DNA of 12,465 nt from Clostridia bacterium (GCA_017626655.1 JAGAIH010000080.1:1-12465); one strand, 5' to 3'; positions 1-6,183 are shown, counted from the stretch's first letter. Translations and numbers: made by a program. The notes: generated by a model from the letters alone, not told the origin.

Positions 1-51
1 AACGAGAGGTATAGTCCGTTTTCAGTACACGAAAAAATATTGCTTGTGGAT

Positions 52-80
52 AAAGAAAAAGCCAAGTATTGCTACTTGAC
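52..80 (-). terminator. Intrinsic terminator with GNRA tetraloop
   Basis: Read on the minus strand, GTCAAGTA, a GCAA tetraloop and TACTTGGC form an 8-bp stem with one G-U pair, followed at once by TTTTTCTTT. This is a textbook intrinsic terminator. No recognisable gene runs into it: the next minus-strand gene upstream is the tRNA, which already has its own terminator at 191-252. It may catch read-through or end a short RNA. Plus-strand use is less likely because the T tract there (TTTCTCGTTG) is broken. Confidence 0.6.
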
Positions 81-122
81 TTTCTCGTTGATTATTCCAT
101 TTTTCAGCGATAATTTTTCACG

Positions 123-150
123 TTGACAGCTGCGAGAGCTATGCTACACT
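123..150 (+). promoter_or_regulatory. Possible plus-strand promoter
   Basis: A perfect TTGACA (123-128) lies 16 bases before TACACT (145-150). A transcript would start near 157 and run antisense to the tRNA terminator and the tRNA gene. No open frame with a ribosome site follows, so this is either a chance match or the promoter of a short antisense RNA. Confidence 0.25.
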
Positions 151-167
151 GGACCAGGGCGAAAGGC

Positions 168-190
168 AAAAATCGGGATTCATTTCCGAT
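168..190 (-). terminator. Weak second terminator hairpin after the tRNA
   Basis: On the minus strand ATCGG and CCGAT (186-190 and 172-176) form a 5-bp stem followed by a short T run (complement of 168-172). It lies just beyond the main tRNA terminator and may act as a back-up. The stem is short, so confidence is low. Confidence 0.3.
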
Positions 191-252
191 ATAAAAAGAA
201 AGAGCCTCACTAATCCGCCTACCGAAAAAAGTAAGTTCAAATTAGTGAGGCT
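191..252 (-). terminator. Terminator of tRNA-Gln
   Basis: A perfect 12-bp inverted repeat, AGCCTCACTAAT with ATTAGTGAGGCT (plus-strand positions 203-214 and 241-252), encloses a loop of 26 bases. On the minus strand it is followed by CTTTCTTTTTAT (complement of 191-202). It begins one base after the encoded CCA end of the tRNA, so it ends the tRNA transcript and leaves a very short 3' trailer. Confidence 0.85.
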
Positions 253-328
253 TGGCTGGGGCACAGGGATTCGAACCCCGGAAATGTCAGAGTCAGAGTC
301 TGATGCCTTACCGCTTGGCGATGCCCCA
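253..328 (-). tRNA. tRNA-Gln, anticodon CUG
   Basis: The minus strand folds as a complete cloverleaf. The acceptor stem is TGGGGCA with TGCCCCA and the discriminator is G. The D arm is GCC-AAGCGGTAA-GGC, the anticodon stem TCAGA/TCTGA carries loop CTCTGAC, and the T arm has stem CGGGG/CCCTG with loop TTCGAAT. Loop positions 34-36 read CTG, which decodes the glutamine codon CAG; the weak first U-A pair is typical of bacterial tRNA-Gln. The 3' CCA is encoded (plus-strand tgg at 253-255), so this tRNA does not need the CCA-adding enzyme encoded next to it for first synthesis, only for repair. It has its own strong promoter and terminator and is therefore a single-gene unit. Confidence 0.96.
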
Positions 329-346
329 ATATTTTCAACAGACGAT

Positions 347-375
347 ATTATAGCAGATTCCTTTGAATTTGTCAA
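347..375 (-). promoter_or_regulatory. Promoter of tRNA-Gln
   Basis: On the minus strand a perfect TTGACA (complement of 370-375), a 17-base spacer and a perfect TATAAT (complement of 347-352) lie 18 bases before the tRNA 5' end. This full consensus is what a stable RNA promoter should look like. Confidence 0.9.
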
Positions 376-429
376 GGGCTTTTTCAAAAAAAGTTTGAAA
401 TTTTTTCAAGTTTTTTCCCCCGCAAGCCA

Positions 430-452
430 CCCCCGACCGGAGGGATCGGGGG
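430..452 (-). other. Hairpin 3' of cca
   Basis: CCCCCGA and TCGGGGG form a perfect 7-bp GC-rich stem with a 9-base loop, 15 bases past the cca stop codon. No T run follows on either strand, so it is not a classical intrinsic terminator. It may protect the cca mRNA 3' end or act as a weak terminator. Confidence 0.4.
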
Positions 453-467
453 ATCTCGGCTGTGACG

Positions 468-1718
468 TTAGTCTTTCCGCTTCAGGGCCTCTTTAATCAG
501 CTCCTCGCGGGTATTTTTCGCGGGATTATTCCAGACCGCCTCCAGAAGGTCGCATAGAATATCCTGAAGCAGTCTTCCCGGCTTGAAGCCCAGGGAAATG
601 AGGTCGGTTCCGTTGATGTCCAGGTCGGCGATGCGGACGGGTTCGTTTTTTTGGATGGAAATCCTGACCAACTCGGTCAGGGCGTCCAGCTCGGCGGCCT
701 CGGCGTCGGCTCGGGTGTGCGCCCGACGAACGGCCAGGGCGGGGAGGGTGAGGTCCCCTCGGTAGTGCCGCCACTCGCGGGCCTGTCTTGGGGTGGCCTT
801 GACCGGCATGGCGGTGGAGCGGGTGATGGCCAGGATGTCCTTACGGACAGCGTTGGAGAGCCGCAGACCTGCCAGGTTCTCCTCGGTCTTGTCGGAGGCC
901 TGACCCCACAAAAGGCAGGCCATGCGGACCGTGAAATCCGCGGGGAGGGCGGAGAGATCACCCATGCCGTCGGGGGAGATGCCGTGGGGGAGGACATGGG
1001 GCAAAAGCCCCGTGTCGGTGAGCAGGCGGATACCCCGCTCGGGCTCGGGGGAGGTGAGGATCTTTTGGAACTCGTCGCTGATCCGCTCCCGGGAGATGCG
1101 GGCCAGGCCTTCGGCCCTGCGGCAGATGGCGGCGTAGGTGTTGTCCTCAATGGTAAAGCCCAGCTTGACGGCGAAGCGCACCGCCCGCATAAGGCGGAGG
1201 GCATCCTCGGTGAAGCGGGTGTCGGGGTCCCCTACGGCGCGGATGACGCCGTTTGCCAGGTCTTTTTGTCCGCCGAAGAGATCCAGGACGGTAAGGCCAT
1301 CCCCCTCGGTCATAAAGGCCATGGCATTGACCGTAAAGTCACGGCGGGAGAGGTCGTCCTCAATGCGGCCCGTAAAGGAGACCGCGTCGGGGTGGCGACC
1401 GTCGGAGTAGCCGCCCTCGGTGCGGCAGGTGGTGCATTCGATGAGATCGTAGCGCCCCTCGCGGTCGGCGGGATCGCCGCTGTGGGGAACCAGGACGGTG
1501 ACGGTGCCGTGCTTGAGTCCCGTGGGAATGGTGCGGTAGCCCGCGGCGTGGCAGATGGCCATGGTGTCGTGGGGGACGGTGGTCACAGCCACGTCCCAGT
1601 CGTGGGGCTTGACCCCCATGAGGGTATCCCGCACGCATCCGCCCACGGGGAAGGCGCGCTCGCCGCGGGAGGCGAAGAGGGACAGGAGGGGGGCGAGGTA
1701 GGCAGGTATGGAGATCAC
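468..1718 (-). CDS. cca: CCA-adding tRNA nucleotidyltransferase
   Basis: A class II nucleotidyltransferase of 416 residues that builds or repairs the 3' CCA end of tRNAs from CTP and ATP in the cytoplasm; no template or membrane signal is needed. The head domain shows GGCVRD at 26-31 and the metal-binding DWD at 40-42. RRDFTVNAM follows at 125-133, then DLFGG at 146-150, the nucleotide-selecting EDALRLMRAVRFA helix at 171-183, and ERISDEF at 211-217. A helical tail completes it, and the length is normal for the family. The start is GTG (complement of 1716-1718), chosen because AAAGGAG (complement of 1726-1732) sits 7 bases upstream. No clear promoter is seen just upstream; it may be read through from ygjV. 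A poly(A) polymerase cannot be excluded by motif alone, but Gram-positive members of this type are normally CCA-adding. Confidence 0.94.
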   Translation of the reverse strand: MISIPAYLAPLLSLFASRGERAFPVGGCVRDTLMGVKPHDWDVAVTTVPHDTMAICHAAGYRTIPTGLKHGTVTVLVPHSGDPADREGRYDLIECTTCRTEGGYSDGRHPDAVSFTGRIEDDLSRRDFTVNAMAFMTEGDGLTVLDLFGGQKDLANGVIRAVGDPDTRFTEDALRLMRAVRFAVKLGFTIEDNTYAAICRRAEGLARISRERISDEFQKILTSPEPERGIRLLTDTGLLPHVLPHGISPDGMGDLSALPADFTVRMACLLWGQASDKTEENLAGLRLSNAVRKDILAITRSTAMPVKATPRQAREWRHYRGDLTLPALAVRRAHTRADAEAAELDALTELVRISIQKNEPVRIADLDINGTDLISLGFKPGRLLQDILCDLLEAVWNNPAKNTREELIKEALKRKD

Positions 1719-1788
1719 GGTGAGGCTCCTTTCTGATTATTTCAAATTTGGGCTTGTCGGTCTGACGGAAGAGAGTAGAATGGGGAAA

Positions 1789-1986
1789 GGTGGCTACTCA
1801 TCCGTCACGCTTCGCGTGCCACCTTCCCTCACAAGGGAAGGCTTTCGTGGTGTGTTTTTCGTTCTCTTAAAACCGAAAACATACTGATATCTAAAGGTTT
1901 TATGCCCGACGAGAAACATACTGAATGAGCCTTCCCTTGTGAGGGAAGGTGGCACGCCCGAAGGGCGTGACGGATGAGTAGTCACC
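1789..1986. repeat. MITE-like inverted repeat with nested palindromes
   Basis: This fills most of the 316-base gap between cca and ygjV. The left arm (1794-1843) and right arm (1928-1981) are inverted copies, and pairing extends with one mismatch to 1789 and 1986. Each arm holds two smaller hairpins: CCTTCCCT-CACA-AGGGAAGG (1822-1841 in the left arm), and a GTCACGC/GCGTG hairpin that is longer in the right arm (GCCC-TTCG-GGGC type). The single-stranded centre is about 84 bases and encodes nothing credible. I recall this CCTTCCCT/AGGGAAGG unit as dispersed intergenic DNA in gut Clostridia, which suggests a non-autonomous element or REP-like repeat. It could also end or protect the ygjV transcript. 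Confidence 0.75.
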
Positions 1987-2000
1987 GAGAAACATACTGA
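1874..2000 (+). repeat. Three copies of a CGAGAAACATACTGA direct repeat
   Basis: The 15-base unit is identical at 1910-1924 and 1986-2000 and therefore brackets the right arm of the inverted repeat exactly. A third copy lacking one base (CGAAAACATACTGA) sits at 1874-1887, between the arms. Direct copies on both sides of one arm suggest duplication during insertion or copying of that arm. Confidence 0.7.
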
Positions 2001-2034
2001 TCTGCTCTGTCAAACAGTTCACTAAACCCCAATT

Positions 2035-2580
2035 TCAAGCTATCTTCTTCTCCCGCCACATCCTCACGTAGTAGACCCCGATGGACACCAGATTGAAGCA
2101 CTCGGTCAGAATCCCCGCCACCGATAGGGTGAATACATTGTAGGTGATCCAGAAGGGGGAGATGATCGCCAGCTGGGTGACGCGGATGGTGTTGGCGTTC
2201 TTGGTCCACATACAGCCGATGCAGGCGAAATTGGCCACCGTGGGAAGGAGGGCGATGAGACGGCCGGGGTAGGTCAGGATGGCCACCACGGCGGAGACGG
2301 CGCAGAGCCCTGCCAACACAAGGGGAGAGAGCAGGGCTTTCTTCTTCTCGGACAGGGCCAGCACCCCGCGGAAGAGGAGGCCGACGGCGTTCTGGGTCAT
2401 GCCCGCGTAGGCGGCGGCGTCGCCGTTGAGGCCCAGGAAGAGGTAGTGGAGGATGAAGAACAGGCAAGCGCAGACCTGGACCACACACAGGCGGGCGGGC
2501 TTCTTGCACTGGAAGGAGATCACGATGAGGGCCATGGCGCAAAGGCCCCAGATCTGGCCCAGAATGAAAAGAGGAGTCAT
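2035..2580 (-). CDS. ygjV: YgjV-family integral membrane protein
   Basis: A 181-residue, strongly hydrophobic protein with about six or seven membrane helices (roughly 3-23, 33-50, 54-73, 84-103, 105-124, 134-152, 155-173). The pattern fits the YgjV/Imp inner-membrane family: an N-terminal helix ending in a Q-x-KK motif (QCKKPAR, 24-30), then HYLFLGLNGDAAAYAG at 45-60, and a basic C-terminus (RMWREKK). The biochemical role of this family is not established. The start is well supported: AAGGAGG (complement of 2586-2592) is 5 bases before ATG, and a strong promoter lies just upstream. It is transcribed divergently from the DUF3737 gene. Downstream lies the inverted repeat and then cca on the same strand. 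Confidence 0.85.
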   Translation of the reverse strand: MTPLFILGQIWGLCAMALIVISFQCKKPARLCVVQVCACLFFILHYLFLGLNGDAAAYAGMTQNAVGLLFRGVLALSEKKKALLSPLVLAGLCAVSAVVAILTYPGRLIALLPTVANFACIGCMWTKNANTIRVTQLAIISPFWITYNVFTLSVAGILTECFNLVSIGVYYVRMWREKKIA

Positions 2581-2609
2581 ATTGGCCTCCTTGGGGAAAT
2601 GTTGCCCTC

Positions 2610-2638
2610 ATTATAGCATAAAAAGGGGATCTTGTAAA
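2610..2638 (-). promoter_or_regulatory. Promoter of the ygjV-type gene
   Basis: On the minus strand TTTACA (complement of 2633-2638), a 17-base spacer and TATAAT (complement of 2610-2615) are preceded by an extended -10 TGC. The start would fall near 2603, giving a leader of about 23 bases. Confidence 0.85.
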
Positions 2639-2639
2639 G

Positions 2640-2685
2640 GGTAAATGACTGAAATTCTTACCGCCGCATTGACAGACGGGGCGGT
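2640..2685. promoter_or_regulatory. Possible operators between divergent promoters
   Basis: Two imperfect dyads lie between and over the two -35 boxes. GGTAA/TTACC (2640-2644 and 2658-2662) fills the space between them. ACCGCC/GGCGGT (2660-2665 and 2680-2685) is centred within a base of the rightward TTGACA. They could bind a shared repressor, but no regulator gene is in the window. Confidence 0.25.
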
Positions 2686-2697
2686 TTGTGCTACAAT
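2669..2697 (+). promoter_or_regulatory. Promoter of the DUF3737 gene
   Basis: A perfect TTGACA (2669-2674), a 17-base spacer and TACAAT (2692-2697) with extended -10 TGC. The start is expected near 2704, which coincides with the first base of a hairpin. Confidence 0.87.
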
Positions 2698-2703
2698 ATG
2701 GGT

Positions 2704-2722
2704 GCGGTCGGCATCCGACCGC
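2704..2722 (+). promoter_or_regulatory. 5'-terminal leader hairpin
   Basis: GCGGTCGG and CCGACCGC form a perfect 8-bp stem closed by a CAT loop, placed at the predicted 5' end of the DUF3737 mRNA. A hairpin there usually guards the mRNA against 5' decay. Since it is also a DNA palindrome at the start site, it could be an operator instead. Confidence 0.55.
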
Positions 2723-2767
2723 TTCAACTGTGTCTGATAACCGAACCATACAGAAAAGGAAAAACCA

Positions 2768-3640
2768 ATGAACGCTACCCTTACCCCAACCCTCTACGAA
2801 AACCTCACCCTGGACGAGGAGCGCGCCCTCTACGGCATTACCCGCGCCACGGTCAGAAGCTGCCTCTTCGACGGCCCCGCCGACGGGGAGTCCGCCCTGA
2901 AGGAGGCCTCGGATATCACCGTCGAGGACTGCGACTTCCGCCTCCGCTACCCCTTCTGGCACGTCCGCGGGGGAAAAGTGGCGGGCTGTACTCTCACCGA
3001 CACCTGCCGCGCCGCTTTGTGGTACGCCGCCGATATGGCCATTGAAAATACCACCCTGGGGGGCATCAAGGCCCTTCGCGAGTGCGACCGTATGACCCTC
3101 GCGGGCTGTGAGATCGACTCCTCCGAGTTCGGCTGGCTCTGCCGCGGGGTGGAGCTGACTAACTGCAAAATGCGGGGCGAGTACCCCTTCTTCATGACCC
3201 GCGGGCTTCATCTCAAGGGGGTGGAGCTGAAGGGCAAGTACTCCTTCCAGTACGTGGAGGACTGCACCGTATCCGACTCATACCTCGACACCAAGGACGC
3301 CTTCTGGCACGCCAAGAACGTCACGGTCACCGACAGTACCCTCAAGGGGGAGTACCTGGCCTGGTACTCCGAGGGGCTGACCCTGGTCCGTTGCCGCATC
3401 GAGGGGACCCAGCCCCTGTGCTACTGCAAGGACCTGACCCTCATCGACTGCGAGATGGTGGGCTGTGACCTCTCCTTTGAGAACAGCGTGGTCACCGCCA
3501 CCGTGAAGGGCCGCGTGGACAGCATCAAGAGCCCTGCCGCAGGCCGCGTCGAGGCGGACTCGGTGGGGGAGATTGTCTGCGAGCGGGCCCCTGTGGACGG
3601 CCATGGGTGCGAGATCGTGGTGAGAAGGGCCGACGAGTGA
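2768..3640 (+). CDS. DUF3737 family right-handed beta-helix protein
   Basis: A 290-residue protein without signal peptide or membrane helix, so cytoplasmic. It carries the family hallmark FDGPADGESALKE at 34-46 and then about ten coils of roughly 20 residues. Each coil has a beta strand with a Cys, Asp or Ser turn: DITVEDCDF (49-57), GKVAGCTLTD (69-78), DRMTLAGCEID (107-117), GVELTNCKM (127-135), GLTLVRCRIEG (203-213) and DLTLIDCEMVG (222-232) are examples. Aromatic repeats such as YPFWHV, YPFFMT and DAFWHAKN fill the intervening strands. This is the pattern of a pectate-lyase-like solenoid, but no catalytic function is established for DUF3737. The ribosome site AAAAGGA is modest, 8-9 bases before ATG. 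It has its own promoter and terminator and so stands alone; the neighbours do not suggest a role. Confidence 0.88.
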   Translation: MNATLTPTLYENLTLDEERALYGITRATVRSCLFDGPADGESALKEASDITVEDCDFRLRYPFWHVRGGKVAGCTLTDTCRAALWYAADMAIENTTLGGIKALRECDRMTLAGCEIDSSEFGWLCRGVELTNCKMRGEYPFFMTRGLHLKGVELKGKYSFQYVEDCTVSDSYLDTKDAFWHAKNVTVTDSTLKGEYLAWYSEGLTLVRCRIEGTQPLCYCKDLTLIDCEMVGCDLSFENSVVTATVKGRVDSIKSPAAGRVEADSVGEIVCERAPVDGHGCEIVVRRADE

Positions 3641-3657
3641 TCCATATTTCACAAACC

Positions 3658-3710
3658 GAAAACGGCTATCCGTCTTGTGACAGGTGGATGGCCGTTTTCT
3701 TGCTTTCTTT
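3658..3710 (+). terminator. Terminator of the DUF3737 gene, probably bidirectional
   Basis: GAAAACGGCTATCC (3658-3671) pairs with GGATGGCCGTTTTC (3686-3699) over 14 bp with one G-U, then TTGCTTTCTTT. On the minus strand the shorter stem CGGCCATCC/GGATAGCCG is followed by TTTTCGGTTTG, so the same hairpin can stop the leftward-facing gene pair that converges here. The 72 bases between it and the transglutaminase stop hold no other hairpin. Confidence 0.88.
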
Positions 3711-3782
3711 CCCCACTTGGGTGTTAAAATGATGGTGAAAATGACTTGAATTCGATCTTAATCCTCCACTACGGCACCACTT

Positions 3783-4895
3783 TCACCCACCGCCATCCAC
3801 AAAGTACCTCCTGACCCACTCCCGCCACGCCTCGGGGAGGTTGGGATCGTACAGACAGAGCAGATCAGCGGGGTCAATTTGACTGTTTAGGTCGGCGTCC
3901 CCCACTTGACCCATAAAAACACCCGTTTTTTGGAGTTTTACCGCCACCAGGTCTCCACTATTATCCATTCCCAACCACTTTCCTCCCGAAAAACGCATTT
4001 TTTCCGAAAAAATCTCCCATCCCGCCCCTTCCTCGGCAGTCTCAAAGCGGGTATCGGTACAGGTATGCCCCGCCGCGCAGGCAAAGCCGTAGTAGCCCAG
4101 AGCCTCCATGCCCTCGTCGGAGCGAAGGAGGCGGTTGTGGTTTACCTCGTCGGTCCCCTCGGCGGCGGGGATGGGATCGTCCCGGGTCACGTCCACGTGG
4201 TACCAGACGCCGTCCACCCGCACGTGATTCCAGGCGTGATCCATGGCGTCGGACACCACCAGATCAGCCTCCAGCCCCGCCCCCCGACAGAGGGCCAGGA
4301 AGGTCAGGGCGTAGGCCTGGCAGATACCTGCCCCATCGCGGAGGAAGGTATAGGCGTCGGCGTTGGGGGATTCGGCGCGGGTGTCGTAGGTATAGCGGTC
4401 GGCCAGGCAGTCGTGGAGGTAGAGGACGGTGTCCGCCTCGGTGCGGGGGTGGCTCCCGAAGGTCAGCTCCATCTCGGTCAGGATGGCGGCCAGGGTGTCC
4501 CGATAGAATTCGCGGGCGGCGGTGAGGGCGTCTCCCGTCAGGGTGTAGGCGGGGTAGACCTCGGTCACTATGAGGGTAGGGACGCCATCGACCGTGACCT
4601 CGGTACAGCGGTAGGACAGGCGGGGAGCCACGTGGAACAGCTCGGGGTGGCCGTGGAGGACGGTGAGGTAAACCCTCCCCAGCTCGGAGACGGGAAGGGA
4701 TGCCCCTGACAGATCAATGGCCTCACGGCAGGCGGTCAGACCCTCCAGCAGGATGGCGGCGGGATCGGCCTCGGCGGCGTTTACGGCGGCTACGGGCAGG
4801 GGGGAGGCCGCCCACCCAAAGAGAAACGCGACCGTCAAAAGCAGAACGGTCGCGTTTTTCAGATATCCTGTTCTTTGGGAATGTAGGCTTCTCAC
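3783..4895 (-). CDS. Secreted transglutaminase-like protein with half dockerin
   Basis: A 370-residue exported protein. The signal peptide has a basic start (MRSLHSQRTGYLK) and a hydrophobic core at 14-38, with likely cleavage near 40 (VNA-AEA). The central domain matches the transglutaminase-like cysteine hydrolase fold: Cys192 in GAGICQAYA, His220 in DHAWNHV and Asp235 in WYHVDVTRDD form the usual triad. Bacterial members are mostly proteases or amidases, not crosslinkers. Near the C-terminus DADLNSQIDPAD (333-344) fits a dockerin or EF-hand calcium loop, but only one copy is clear, and dockerins normally have two. The GTG start (complement of 4893-4895) overlaps the stop of the peptidase gene as GTGA, so translation is probably coupled. 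The reading frame stays open for about 490 bases upstream, but that part is only the peptidase gene read out of frame. No AGGAGG precedes the GTG, which fits coupling. Confidence 0.82.
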   Translation of the reverse strand: MRSLHSQRTGYLKNATVLLLTVAFLFGWAASPLPVAAVNAAEADPAAILLEGLTACREAIDLSGASLPVSELGRVYLTVLHGHPELFHVAPRLSYRCTEVTVDGVPTLIVTEVYPAYTLTGDALTAAREFYRDTLAAILTEMELTFGSHPRTEADTVLYLHDCLADRYTYDTRAESPNADAYTFLRDGAGICQAYALTFLALCRGAGLEADLVVSDAMDHAWNHVRVDGVWYHVDVTRDDPIPAAEGTDEVNHNRLLRSDEGMEALGYYGFACAAGHTCTDTRFETAEEGAGWEIFSEKMRFSGGKWLGMDNSGDLVAVKLQKTGVFMGQVGDADLNSQIDPADLLCLYDPNLPEAWREWVRRYFVDGGG

Positions 4896-5998
4896 TTGCC
4901 CCCCGCCATGGCACGGGCGCGGATCAGAGCCTCGGGGACGAACTCGTTCAGAGCGCGGAGGGTGACGGTATCCCGGCCGTTGAAGCCCGTGACGGTGTCG
5001 GCGGCGGTCATGGAGTTGTAGATGGCCTCCTCCACGCACTCGGCCACGGCATTGAAGGCGATCTCCAGCCGTCCGTTGCTCACGGTCTCCACGGTGCGGA
5101 TGTCCTCGTTCCCCTCGCGGCGGTTGGCGGTGGAAAATCCGATGACCACGTCTCCGCTTCCGTGGCCCACGAAGGAGCCGGTACGGGCTAGGCCCACGGT
5201 GGCGCGGCGGAGGATGCGCCCCAGCTGGAGCTCGGAGACGGGGAGGTCGGTGCCCACCACGATCATAATGGAGCCGATATCGTCCTGCCCCGTCATGGCC
5301 TTGGCCTTCGCCTCTGCCTCCTCGCGGATCATGTCCACCACGGCTTGCCCCACGGGAAGACCGTCGATCCGCAGGTTCTCCGCGCACCCGAAGTTGGTCT
5401 GCACCAGCGCGCCCATGGTGAAGGTGCGCTCCCCGATCTCCATGATACGGGAGGCGGAGCCGATGCCCCCCTTGAGGCCAAAGCAGATGGTGCCCTTGCC
5501 CGCGCCCACGTCGCCCTCGGCGAAGTCCTCGCAGGCGGAAGCGATGGCGGCATCCAGGTGGGTCTTATCGGAGGGGCGGTCGTTGTTGGCGGACAGGATG
5601 CCGTCGTTGGTCTCCCCCACCACGGGGTTGACGGATCGGCAGGCCTTCCCCTCGGCGGCGCACTGCTCGATGGTGTAGCTCACCAGCGCGTCGTGGATCT
5701 TGCCCACGTTCAGGGTTCCCGTCAGGGCGATGGGGGTCTCCAGGGTTCCCAGCTCCTGCACCTGCATGAGGCCCGCGGTCTTGCCGAAGCCGTTGATGAC
5801 GTGGCAGGCGGCGGTGACGGGGCGGGTGAAGAGGTTGCCCTCGGCGGGGAGGATGACGGTGACCCCCGTCTTCTGGCGGTCGGTGTCGATGGTCGCGTGA
5901 CCGACGCGGACGCCGGGGACGTCGGTGATCTTATTGAGCTTGCCCGTGGGCAGGTGGCCTACGGTGATGCCGTAGTCGCGGATGCGGGTGGGGTTCAT
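4892..5998 (-). CDS. P1 family peptidase (DmpA/BapA-like aminopeptidase)
   Basis: A 368-residue N-terminal-nucleophile hydrolase of the DmpA family. Members cut themselves before a serine and then release N-terminal residues from peptides (L-aminopeptidase, D-amidase or beta-aminopeptidase). Family landmarks are all present: ITDVPGVRVGHATI (24-37), TLNVGKIHDAL (95-105), NPVVGETNDGIL (124-135), GTICFGLKGGIGSASR (169-184), and NLRIDGLPVG at 208-217. Next come the self-cleavage site Gly242-Ser243 in IGSIMIVVGTD, and GLARTGS and HGSGDVVIGFSTAN (279-292). Ser243 would be the nucleophile and new N-terminus of the beta chain. No signal peptide is seen, so it is cytoplasmic. GGAGG (complement of 6005-6009) is 6 bases before ATG. 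It has its own promoter and is first in a two-gene unit with the secreted transglutaminase-like protein. Substrate is unknown. Confidence 0.92.
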   Translation of the reverse strand: MNPTRIRDYGITVGHLPTGKLNKITDVPGVRVGHATIDTDRQKTGVTVILPAEGNLFTRPVTAACHVINGFGKTAGLMQVQELGTLETPIALTGTLNVGKIHDALVSYTIEQCAAEGKACRSVNPVVGETNDGILSANNDRPSDKTHLDAAIASACEDFAEGDVGAGKGTICFGLKGGIGSASRIMEIGERTFTMGALVQTNFGCAENLRIDGLPVGQAVVDMIREEAEAKAKAMTGQDDIGSIMIVVGTDLPVSELQLGRILRRATVGLARTGSFVGHGSGDVVIGFSTANRREGNEDIRTVETVSNGRLEIAFNAVAECVEEAIYNSMTAADTVTGFNGRDTVTLRALNEFVPEALIRARAMAGGK

Positions 5999-6014
5999 GA
6001 TAGACCTCCGGTCA

Positions 6015-6075
6015 GTGAATAATGAAAAATGAAGAATGAATAATGAATAATGGAGGTGCAGATCCTTCGGATCTG
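6015..6075. repeat. AATGAATAATG-type repeat plus GATC hairpin
   Basis: An AT-rich tandem of AATGAA/AATGAATAATG-like units (6015-6053) is followed by a perfect CAGATCC-TTC-GGATCTG hairpin (6059-6075). I recall such arrays in intergenic DNA of gut Clostridia, so this is probably a dispersed element that landed in the peptidase leader. Read on the minus strand it puts ACCTCC (complement of 6052-6057) 42 bases before the matching GGAGGT ribosome site (complement of 6004-6009). Confidence 0.6.
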
Positions 6076-6131
6076 TCCATTTGATTGTAATGGAGGAGAC
6101 CGAGGGTTTTGGGGGACACCTCTTTGCTTTT

Positions 6132-6160
6132 ATCATATCATACGCCGCGGGAAAAGTCAA
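6132..6160 (-). promoter_or_regulatory. Promoter of the P1 peptidase operon
   Basis: On the minus strand TTGACT (complement of 6155-6160), 17 bases, then TATGAT (complement of 6132-6137) with an extended -10 TGA. Transcription should start near 6125, giving an unusually long leader of about 127 bases that includes the repeat at 6015-6075. Confidence 0.82.
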
Positions 6161-6183
6161 TATTCCCCCGAAAACTTTTGGGG
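6149..6183. promoter_or_regulatory. Possible shared operator between divergent promoters
   Basis: Two overlapping dyads lie between the opposite -35 boxes. CCCGAAAACTTTTGGGG (6167-6183) is palindromic about 6175 except for one G/G pair. GGGAA/TTCCC (6149-6153 and 6163-6167) encloses the peptidase -35 box. The position suits a regulator acting on both directions. It does not match a canonical catabolite (cre) site. Confidence 0.35.

Noticed and set aside
1..126. Open plus frame of 41 codons entering from the window edge
   Set aside because: It resembles no family, is AT-rich and ends in TGA at 124-126. It could be a gene end, but such a length is not rare by chance.
139..387. 82-residue minus-strand frame across the tRNA
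   Set aside because: It is the tRNA-Gln gene and its terminator read as protein, a common false call, with no ribosome site.
1794..1985. 63-residue minus-strand frame in the inverted repeat
   Set aside because: Its ends are the two arms read as protein (PPSLTREG and VREGGTRS). It has no family features and no ribosome site.
1789..2000. CRISPR array from the repeated units
   Set aside because: Only three short copies at irregular spacing, the bracketed sequence is itself an inverted repeat, and no cas genes are present.
1982..3211. 409-residue minus-strand frame over ygjV and DUF3737
   Set aside because: It is out of frame with ygjV and antisense to DUF3737, both well supported. Composition is Gly/Ala/Arg-rich, as expected of shadow frames in GC-rich DNA.
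4896..5387. N-terminal extension of the transglutaminase-like protein
   Set aside because: The extension is Arg/Gly/His-rich antisense-like sequence overlapping the peptidase gene and would bury the signal peptide. The GTG at 4895 in the GTGA overlap is the better start.
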